Of a stretch of 5,531 nucleotides of DNA, positions 1-5,531 are shown piece by piece. The DNA is from Burkholderiaceae bacterium. Its GTDB lineage: Bacteria > Pseudomonadota > Gammaproteobacteria > Burkholderiales > Burkholderiaceae_D. The stretch is taken from positions 1 through 5,531 of the forward strand of contig JACMLV010000708.1 in NCBI GenBank assembly GCA_014379395.1, given 5' to 3'. Position 1 is the first letter of the stretch. Each line of letters opens with the position of its first letter. A program made the translations under genes and the position numbers. The notes under the pieces are model-generated. The model did not search any database and was not told the DNA's origin. It saw nothing but the letters and a program-made list of their open reading frames with translations.

Positions 1-298
1 CGCGCTCGACGAATACCTGAAGATGTACCAGATCACGGGCGAACGCAGCCAGGGCGTGCGGCGCGCCGGCTCGGCCGCGCTGGACCTGGCCTACGTCGCC
101 TGCGGCCGCCTCGACGGCTTCTACGAAAAGGGCTTGAAGCCGTGGGACATCGCCGCCGGCGCGCTGTTGATCACCGAATCGGGCGGCATCGTCGGCGAGT
201 TCTCCGGCGAGTCCGACTATCTGTACAAGGGCGACGTCATCGCCGCCAGCCCGAAGATCTTCGGCCAGATGGTCGCCCTGCTGGCGCCGTTCGCCTAA
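1..298 (+). CDS. suhB: Inositol-1-monophosphatase (SuhB-type), 3' end only
   Basis: This is the C-terminal part, 98 residues, of an inositol-monophosphatase family enzyme; the 5' end lies outside the window and the frame is read from base 2. The family hydrolyses myo-inositol-1-phosphate to inositol and phosphate with Mg2+. In E. coli, SuhB also joins the Nus-factor antitermination complex on rRNA operons. Seen here are the hallmark VRRAGSAALDLAYVACGRLDGF block and the second family signature GLKPWDIAAGALL, whose Asp (codon 146-148) is a metal ligand in the family. A glycine pair (SGGIVGEF) and a short hydrophobic tail ending LLAPFA follow. The stop is TAA at 296-298. An IS1380 element begins on the very next base, and the stop codon is part of its target duplication, so the protein is not truncated. 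Recognition is firm. Whether it has the Nus-type role cannot be judged from this fragment. Confidence 0.93.
   Translation, partial: ALDEYLKMYQITGERSQGVRRAGSAALDLAYVACGRLDGFYEKGLKPWDIAAGALLITESGGIVGEFSGESDYLYKGDVIAASPKIFGQMVALLAPFA
295..298. repeat. Left target-site duplication CTAA
   Basis: CTAA immediately precedes the left end of the IS1380-family element and is repeated directly after its right end. Its last three bases are the suhB stop codon. Confidence 0.85.
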
Positions 299-314
299 CC
301 TGAATTTTGCATAA
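299..314 (+). repeat. Left terminal inverted repeat (IRL)
   Basis: CCTGAATTTTGCATAA forms the outer left end of the IS. It matches the reverse complement of 1949-1964 at 13 of 16 positions, including the first seven bases. The alignment ends cleanly at the CTAA duplication, which fixes the boundary. Confidence 0.88.
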
Positions 315-340
315 AAAAGGGCAAGAATGCCGTAAGTGAT

Positions 341-349
341 TGATAAAAT
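341..349 (+). promoter_or_regulatory. Possible extended -10 promoter for the transposase
   Basis: TGATAAAAT fits the extended -10 pattern TGnTATAAT with one mismatch in the hexamer and lies 50 bp upstream of the transposase ATG at 400. No convincing -35 hexamer is found at the usual spacing, which is common for extended -10 promoters. This is pattern evidence only. Confidence 0.3.
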
Positions 350-399
350 GTGAGTTATCGAGAAACACATCCATCAACACGAACAGAACCTTGCCCGAC

Positions 400-1783
400 A
401 TGAATTCTACGCCAGAACAGCTCCGTTTCGCATCCATTCCGGGCCACACGGTCCGCGCCGATTTCGCCGGCGGCGGCTTGTCGTCCGATCTTGGCCCGGT
501 GTTGTTGCGCGGCGTCGATCTCCAGATCGGCTTGACCGAGCGCCTCAACGCCGCCCTGGTCGACGCCCGCCACCCCAGCTACATCACCCATTCCCAGCGC
601 GACCTGCTGACGCAGCGCATCTACCAAATCGGCTGCGGCTACGAGGACGGCAACGATTCCAATTGCCTGCGCCACGATCCGATGTTCAAGTTGGGCGCGG
701 GCCGCCTGCCGTTCGACGCGGACACCGCGCTGGCGTCGGCGGCGACGATGTCGCGCTTCGGGCACGCCGTTAGCAGCAAGGACATCTACCGCTTCGGCAA
801 GGCGTTGTCGAGCAATTCGTCGCCGGCTTCGCCAGCGCGCCGCGCAATCTGGTGCTCGACCTGGACCACTCGGAGGACGCCGCCCACGGCCGGCAACCGC
901 TGGCGTTTTACAACCACCATTACGGCAGCACCTGCTATCTGCCATTGATGATCTTCGACGGCGTGTCCGGCGCGCTGGTGGCCGCCGTGCTGCGGCCCGG
1001 CAAACGGCCGACCGGCGCCGAGAACGCGATGATCATGCGCCGAGTGCTCAGGCTCATCCGTCGCCGCTTCCCCCGACACGCACATCCTGGTGCGCGGCGA
1101 CGGCCATTTCAGCGGCCCGGAATTGATGGGAATGATCGACGCCATGCCGAACACCGATTTCATCTTCGGCTTTCCCGGCAACTCCAAACTGCAGATACTG
1201 GCCGAGCCGACCAAGCTGCGCGCCTGCGACCTGTGGGCCTCGGTGCAGACGCAGGACGTGGTGCCGGAGGCGGTGCGCCTGTTCGACGAGTTCCCCTACG
1301 CGGCCCGTTCGTGGCCCAAAGCTTGGCGGCGTGTTGTTGAAGGCGGAGGTGATGGCGCTGGGCGAGAATCGACGCTTCGTCGTCACCTCGCTCGTCGGAC
1401 TCGACGCCGGCACGCTTTATGAAGAAATCTATTGCGCGCGCGGCCAGTCCGAAAACTTCATCAAGCATTTGAAGACCGATCTGGCCGCCGACCGCACCTC
1501 GTGCACCAGTTTCATGGCCAATTGCATGCGCCTGCTGCTCCACGCCGCGGCCTATATCCTGCATCAGCAACTGCGCACCCAGGCGCTGTCGCACACCGCG
1601 CTGTCGCAAGCGCAACCGTCGACGGTGATCGCCAAGCTGTTCAAAGTCGCCGTCCAAGTCCGGCAAAGCAGGCAGCGCGTCATCTTGCATCTGCCCAGCG
1701 CCTGCGCGGTGAAACACTTGCTCCATACGCTCACCGAACGGCTCTTTATCTCCATCCCGACCAACGTCATCAACTCTTCCTGA
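400..1783 (+). pseudogene. IS1380-family DDE transposase, three frameshifts
   Basis: Reading through three frames gives a conceptual protein of about 460 residues, the normal size for IS1380-family transposases. Frame 1 (400 to about 807) runs from MNSTPEQLRFASIPGH through MFKLGAGRLPFD. A missing base near 807 moves the sense to a second frame holding LVLDLDHSEDAAHG (first catalytic Asp region) and VLRPGKRPTGAENAMIMRR. An extra C in the run 1070-1074 shifts it to a third frame with ILVRGDGHFSGPELMG (second Asp region) and DFIFGFPGN. An extra base at about 1327-1330 moves it to a last frame with ALGENRRFVVTSL, then ARGQSENFIKHLKTDL (the likely catalytic Glu) and a typical end, ILHLPSACAVKHLL, stopping at TGA 1781-1783. 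The ATG at 400 is preferred over an in-frame TTG at 340 because family proteins start near this motif; no clear Shine-Dalgarno is seen. As written the gene cannot make an active protein unless the indels are sequencing errors. Confidence 0.92.
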
Positions 1784-1948
1784 CGTGGCTTCGTCCGGTC
1801 CGCCGAGAATCGACCTCCCGCCCGTCATCTTCAATACTCAAACCCGATCGCCGATCCCCACTTCGAATGGGTAGGGCGAATTTCGCCCGCGCATCTCAAA
1901 ATGCAGGACTAACTGGCATCGCACCTGATTTTGGGCTGCAATGCCAGT
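1784..1948 (+). other. Non-coding right sub-terminal region of the IS, with inverted repeats
   Basis: There is no gene here. Two inverted repeats are visible. GGGCGAA (1874-1880) and TTCGCCC (1882-1888) form a near-perfect palindrome that could be the core of a hairpin after the transposase gene. AACTGGCAT (1911-1919) and ATGCCAGTT (1941-1949) form a perfect 9-bp inverted repeat with a 21-base loop, running into the terminal repeat. The loop includes CCTGATTTTGGGC, which resembles the outer end of the element. Such structure may bind transposase or stop outside transcription; neither role can be shown from sequence. Confidence 0.55.
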
Positions 1949-1964
1949 TCATGAAACATTCAGG
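1949..1964 (-). repeat. Right terminal inverted repeat (IRR)
   Basis: Read inward on the minus strand the sequence is CCTGAATGTTTCATGA, matching the left end at 13 of 16 positions. It is followed directly by the CTAA duplication. Confidence 0.88.
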
Positions 1965-1968
1965 CTAA
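1965..1968. repeat. Right target-site duplication CTAA
   Basis: This is a direct copy of 295-298. Joining the two flanks without the IS and one CTAA gives GCC TAA ATC GCC CAA TAA, so the original suhB stop is unchanged and was backed by a second in-frame TAA. Confidence 0.85.
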
Positions 1969-1981
1969 ATCGCCCAATAAG

Positions 1982-2011
1982 GGCCGAGTCCGGCCAAGCC
2001 GGGTTTCGGCC
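1982..2011. terminator. Stem-loop, probable 3'-end structure of suhB before the IS insertion
   Basis: The outer arms GGCCGA (1982-1987) and TCGGCC (2006-2011) pair over 6 bp. Inside them CCGGC (1990-1994) pairs with GCCGG (1998-2002) around a 3-base loop. It lies between convergent genes (suhB on plus, thioesterase on minus), where terminators are expected. No T-run follows on either strand, so it is not a textbook intrinsic terminator and may instead protect RNA ends. The IS now places it about 1.7 kb from suhB. Confidence 0.45.
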
Positions 2012-2015
2012 TGAT

Positions 2016-2054
2016 CCGCTGCCGCGCCCCCAACTAGCCGGGGGCGAGCAGCGG
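2016..2054. terminator. Strong GC stem-loop just after the thioesterase stop
   Basis: CGCCCCC (2025-2031) pairs with GGGGGCG (2040-2046) around an 8-base loop. The outer arms CCGCTG (2016-2021) and CAGCGG (2049-2054) also pair, giving 13 bp with a small internal bulge. It begins 5 bases after the thioesterase stop on the minus strand, the position of a terminator for that gene, and also faces suhB from the other side. On the plus strand a run of six T occurs only 16 bases later (2071-2076), inside the thioesterase gene; no T-run follows on the minus strand. Termination is likely by position but not by the full motif. Confidence 0.5.
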
Positions 2055-2059
2055 ACACA

Positions 2060-2518
2060 TCAATTCACGCTTTTTTCAAAACGTCGAATACGCTTGATCA
2101 CCAGTTCCGGCAAGGCCGTGATCTGCTTGTCATGGTTGGCGAAAACGATTTGCTGACGCCCCACGGAAATCGACTCCCCCCCGGAGAAAAAGCGGAACTC
2201 CAGCCAGAACGAACAGCGCCGGATATCGTAGGCGTTCAACTCGCAGCGCACCTCCTGGAACGGAAAAGTCTCGCGCAGGTAGTCTTGCCGCGCATGCTTG
2301 GTGATGAAGACGCCCTGCGTTTGCAGCATGTCGCGGGCGATGCATTCATAAAACCAGCGCTCGCGGCAGATTCCCTGCCATTCGAAGTAGCGCGCGAAGT
2401 ACGTATTGCCGTAGGCGTTAGAGTCCTTCAAATAAATCGTGAGCGTGTGCTCGAAGGTCTGGGTGGCGCTGGTGGCGACGTCATCGGATGGGTTGATCGC
2501 GATAGAGGTAGAAGACAT
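2060..2518 (-). CDS. Hotdog-fold acyl-CoA/acyl-ACP thioesterase, CalE7/DynE7-like
   Basis: This is a soluble protein of 152 residues with no signal peptide, the usual size of single-domain 4HBT-type hotdog thioesterases, which release an acyl chain from CoA or carrier protein. The key stretch is residues 32-53, starting DSNAYGNTYFARYFEWQG and continuing into ICRER. It closely resembles the active-site loop and helix of the enediyne polyketide thioesterases CalE7/DynE7. Asn34, Tyr44 and Arg52 have the same spacing as the Asn/Tyr/Arg catalytic set I recall for CalE7, and the usual acidic nucleophile or base is absent. The ATG at 2518 is chosen because the acidic lead and TFEHTLTIYL strand start the domain cleanly; a weak GGGAA lies 4 bases upstream. 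An in-frame ATG at 2593 would add 25 low-complexity residues with a badly spaced ribosome site. The gene is divergent from the sensor kinase. Its substrate is unknown, and no polyketide genes are visible. Confidence 0.85.
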   Translation of the reverse strand: MSSTSIAINPSDDVATSATQTFEHTLTIYLKDSNAYGNTYFARYFEWQGICRERWFYECIARDMLQTQGVFITKHARQDYLRETFPFQEVRCELNAYDIRRCSFWLEFRFFSGGESISVGRQQIVFANHDKQITALPELVIKRIRRFEKSVN

Positions 2519-2588
2519 ATTGTTCCCGATAAAAATCGTTGCGGTCCCGCCCGTCGGACGACGGACGGTGCCGGCAAGAGGCCGGCAT
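2481..2588 (-). CDS. Possible 35-codon leader ORF overlapping the thioesterase start
   Basis: On the minus strand an ATG at 2588 opens a 35-codon frame beginning MPASCRHRPSSDGRDRND and ending at TGA 2481-2483, about 35 bases inside the thioesterase gene in another frame. It has the best ribosome binding site in this region: GGAAGG (complement of 2596-2601) ends 7 bases before the ATG. The thioesterase's own start has only a weak site. This arrangement could couple translation of the two. The peptide is arginine-rich and resembles no family I know. It may equally be chance, since short frames are common in GC-rich DNA. Confidence 0.25.
   Translation of the reverse strand: MPASCRHRPSSDGRDRNDFYREQYVFYLYRDQPIR
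2551..2587 (-). promoter_or_regulatory. Two tandem hairpins in the thioesterase 5' leader
   Basis: CCGTC (2551-2555) pairs with GACGG (2560-2564) around 4 bases. TGCCGGC (2569-2575) pairs perfectly with GCCGGCA (2581-2587) around AAGAG. On the minus-strand transcript both fall between the strong GGAAGG site and the thioesterase start at 2518. They could affect ribosome access, though no known riboswitch class is recognised. Confidence 0.35.
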
Positions 2589-2593
2589 AGCAT

Positions 2594-2735
2594 TACCTTC
2601 CGTTTTTAATGGGCAATCAAGTGATCTAGCGCAAAGCTGCCTCAAAAACAGAAGCGCAAACGTAGACATTGCACAAATGGCACGCTATATTTGTTGATCA
2701 ATTTATAAATTCCCTGCAAGCTCAACCTGATCAAT
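2594..2735. promoter_or_regulatory. Divergent control region between thioesterase and sensor kinase
   Basis: This stretch is AT-richer than the genes and must hold both promoters. Visible elements are a 12-bp perfect palindrome AATTTATAAATT (2700-2711) containing a -10-like TATAAA (2704-2709), and the octamer TGATCAAT twice in the same orientation (2695-2702 and 2728-2735, 33 bp apart). The second copy touches the kinase ATG. The octamer AGCGCAAA also occurs twice (2628-2635 and 2653-2660, 25 bp apart). A TTGCAC at 2669-2674 is too far from the TATAAA for a standard promoter. No clear -35/-10 pair could be assigned on either strand. Confidence 0.4.
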
Positions 2736-4139
2736 ATGTATTCCATCTTGCCGGCGCTGGTGTCCTTGGTGTTCCTCGCTTACGGTCTGTATGTCTTCCT
2801 GTCGTTGAAGGAGCACAGGGCTGCGAATGCGTTTTTCCTGGTTTGCGTCACCACTTTTTTCTGGCAATTCACGTGGGCGGTCCTGTTCCAACTGAGCGCG
2901 CCGGCCGATGCGCTGATCGCCGCCAAATTTGGCTACCTGCTGATTCTGTTTCTGCCGACCACGCTCTACCATTTCGTCGCCGACCTGAGCGTGGCACCCG
3001 CAGAACAACGCTGGGTCAGGCTTTCCTATGCGCTGGCGACGATCCTGGCCGTCTTCCTGCTTGGCAGCGATTGGCTAGTGGCCGGGTTGCACCACTATTT
3101 TTTCGGCTTCTATCCCAAGGCCGGCCTGCTCCATCCCGTGCATCTGCTGCAAACGACGGTGGTCGTCTGCCGCGCCATGCATCTGCTATATCGGCGCCAG
3201 CGCGTCGCCGTCTCGACCGAGAAGGCGCGCCTGCGCTATTGCCTGCTCAGCGTGCTGATTTATTTCTTCGCCGCCGTCGACTACCTGTGCAACTACGGCG
3301 TCGAGTTCTATCCGCCGGGGGTGACGTTCATCGCCGTCAGCCTGGGCCTGATCGCGCAAGCGATCGTGCGCCACAACCTGCTGGCCAATCCGCTGCTGAC
3401 CGCAGCCACCATCGCCCACGAGATGCGCACGCCCTTGCTGACCATCCGCGGCCAGGCGCGCGCCTTGCGGCACAGCCTGCCGGATCTGATCGCCGGCTAC
3501 GAGCATGCGCTGGTGCATGGTTTTCAAGGTGCGCTCGACCCGGGCCGGCTGCGCTTTTTGAGCGATCTGGGCCCTGGCATCGAGAACGAGGTGAAACGTT
3601 CGAATTTCATCGTCGACCTGATGCTGGCCTCGGCCAGCATCGAATCGATCGAGCAGCACACGTTCGCGCCGCACTCGATCAAAAGCTGCATCGACGAAGC
3701 GTTGACGCGCTATCCATTCGAGCCGGCCATGCGCGCCAGGGTGCGCTTGCGCGAACAGGAGGATTTCTTGTTTCACGGCTCCGACGTGCTGCTCGTCTAC
3801 GTGCTGCACAATTTATTCAAAAATGCGATGCACGCGATCGGCGCGAGCGCGCACGGCGAGGTGGCGATCGGGTTCTACCAAAGCGCGAAGCACAACCACC
3901 TGCTCGTCACCGACACCGGACACGGCATTCCGCAGCACGTGCTGCCCCATGTTTTCGACCCGTTCTACACCACCCGCAGCGCCAGCGGCGGCACCGGGAT
4001 GGGACTGGCGTTTTGTCAACGGGTGCTCAACGCGTTCGGCGGCGCCATCCGCTGCGAATCGCAGGAGGGGCGCCACACCACTTTCCTGCTCGAGTTCCCC
4101 AAGGTGCACGAACCGGCCGCCCTGCCGTGCATTGCCTGA
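2736..4139 (+). CDS. Seven-helix membrane sensor histidine kinase, CqsS/LqsS/JqsS/PhcS-like
   Basis: The protein has 467 residues. The N-terminal 212 residues hold seven likely membrane helices (about 3-23, 32-53, 62-84, 95-115, 132-151, 168-187, 193-212) with only short loops and no periplasmic domain, suggesting a hydrophobic ligand. The DHp part has the phosphoacceptor His228 in TIAHEMRTPLLTIR and a long insert before RSNFIVDLMLAS (288-299) and ALTRYPF (322-328), a pattern I associate with the CqsS, LqsS, JqsS and PhcS signal kinases. The catalytic domain is complete: N box HNLFKNAMHAI (358-368), G1 DTGHGIP (393-399), F box FDPFYTTR (407-414), G2 GGTGMGLA (418-425). There is no receiver domain, unlike CqsS, so a separate regulator is needed; none is in the window, nor is a signal synthase. 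The ATG is preceded by an in-frame stop at 2706 and has no obvious Shine-Dalgarno. The ligand is unknown. The kinase call is firm; the quorum-sensing assignment is moderate. Confidence 0.9.
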   Translation: MYSILPALVSLVFLAYGLYVFLSLKEHRAANAFFLVCVTTFFWQFTWAVLFQLSAPADALIAAKFGYLLILFLPTTLYHFVADLSVAPAEQRWVRLSYALATILAVFLLGSDWLVAGLHHYFFGFYPKAGLLHPVHLLQTTVVVCRAMHLLYRRQRVAVSTEKARLRYCLLSVLIYFFAAVDYLCNYGVEFYPPGVTFIAVSLGLIAQAIVRHNLLANPLLTAATIAHEMRTPLLTIRGQARALRHSLPDLIAGYEHALVHGFQGALDPGRLRFLSDLGPGIENEVKRSNFIVDLMLASASIESIEQHTFAPHSIKSCIDEALTRYPFEPAMRARVRLREQEDFLFHGSDVLLVYVLHNLFKNAMHAIGASAHGEVAIGFYQSAKHNHLLVTDTGHGIPQHVLPHVFDPFYTTRSASGGTGMGLAFCQRVLNAFGGAIRCESQEGRHTTFLLEFPKVHEPAALPCIA

Positions 4140-4170
4140 TTGAAACAAATCGCGGCGACGGGCTCAACAC

Positions 4171-4179
4171 TGTTATACT
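4171..4179 (+). promoter_or_regulatory. Extended -10 promoter for the RNA helicase gene
   Basis: TGTTATACT matches the extended -10 pattern TGnTATAAT with one mismatch in the hexamer. Transcription would start near 4186, giving a leader of roughly 108 bases to the ATG at 4294, or about 12 bases to an alternative in-frame ATG at 4198. No good -35 sits at 17-18 bp; a TTGAAA at 4140-4145 is 28 bp away, too far. Confidence 0.5.
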
Positions 4180-4293
4180 GCACCCCGCGCGGCACCCATG
4201 ACCAGTCCCCTTGCCGCTGTCTGTACCCCTAATCCGATTGCCTGCGACTGGCGCCATCCGTGGCGACAGGCCGATCTCCACAATAAAGTTACC

Positions 4294-5531
<1,238 letters not shown>

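Larger units (their letters stand above)
299..1964 (+). mobile_element. IS1380-family insertion sequence, complete ends, broken transposase
   Basis: The element is 1666 bp long, close to the usual length of IS1380-family elements. Its ends are imperfect inverted repeats: CCTGAATTTTGCATAA on the left against CCTGAATGTTTCATGA read inward from the right, matching at 13 of 16 positions. It is flanked by the direct repeat CTAA (295-298 and 1965-1968), and a 4-bp target duplication is typical of the family. It carries one transposase gene (400-1783) interrupted by three frameshifts, and about 180 bp of non-coding DNA at the right end with inverted repeats. The AT-rich left 100 bp holds a possible extended -10 (TGATAAAAT, 341-349) for the transposase. 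The element lies directly behind the suhB stop codon and separates suhB from its former 3' flank. The intact duplication suggests a fairly recent insertion. It probably cannot move by itself, but its ends could still be used by a transposase supplied in trans. Confidence 0.92.

Noticed and set aside
807..1330. Programmed ribosomal frameshifting in the transposase
   Set aside because: There are three shifts (one missing base, two extra bases) at positions without A_AAA_AAG or other slippery heptamers, and IS1380-family transposases are normally a single frame.
355..1834. Several minus-strand frames across the IS
   Set aside because: They are shadows of the broken transposase, and the plus-strand fragments match the IS1380 family across their full length.
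2551..2587. Riboswitch in the thioesterase leader
   Set aside because: The two short hairpins do not match any riboswitch class I can recognise, so they are reported only as structure.
2132..2590. Plus-strand 152-codon frame over the thioesterase
   Set aside because: It is an antisense reading with no domain; the minus-strand frame has a clear hotdog thioesterase active-site pattern.
2669..4201. 510-codon plus-strand frame overlapping the histidine kinase
   Set aside because: Its translation is Arg/Ala/Pro-rich low-complexity sequence typical of an out-of-frame reading. The kinase frame carries every H, N, G1, F and G2 motif.

Overview
This GC-rich window reads like a chromosomal segment from a betaproteobacterium, most likely in the Oxalobacteraceae (Massilia/Duganella/Janthinobacterium type). 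That placement rests on codon use and on the character of the SuhB and RhlE proteins. No database search was possible.

Layout from left to right. (1) The 3' end of a plus-strand inositol-monophosphatase gene (suhB), ending in TAA at 296-298. (2) A complete-looking IS1380-family insertion sequence, 299-1964 (1666 bp). It has 16-bp imperfect terminal inverted repeats and is flanked by a 4-bp direct repeat, CTAA. The left copy of the duplication contains the suhB stop codon, so the element sits exactly behind suhB without altering its protein. The transposase gene is broken by three single-base frameshifts (near 807, 1070-1074 and 1327-1330). (3) A short stretch with two strong stem-loops (1982-2054), which before the insertion would have been the convergent 3' junction between suhB and the next gene. 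(4) A minus-strand small hotdog-fold acyl-CoA/acyl-ACP thioesterase (2060-2518) with the active-site pattern of enediyne-type thioesterases such as CalE7/DynE7. (5) An AT-richer divergent intergenic region (2519-2735) with a hairpin-rich leader, a possible 35-codon leader ORF, a 12-bp AT palindrome and repeated TGATCAAT sites. (6) A plus-strand, seven-helix membrane histidine kinase (2736-4139) whose DHp region resembles the CqsS/LqsS/JqsS/PhcS quorum-sensing kinases. It has no receiver domain, and neither a response regulator nor a signal synthase lies in the window. (7) An intergenic region with an extended -10 promoter, followed by a DEAD-box RNA helicase of the RhlE type from 4294 that runs off the right edge.

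suhB and rhlE are housekeeping or RNA-linked genes. The thioesterase and kinase between them form a divergent pair that could share control sequences. The most interesting biological possibility is that the orphan quorum-sensing-type kinase and the acyl thioesterase work around the same acyl-derived signal. This is an inference from position and family, not something the sequence proves.
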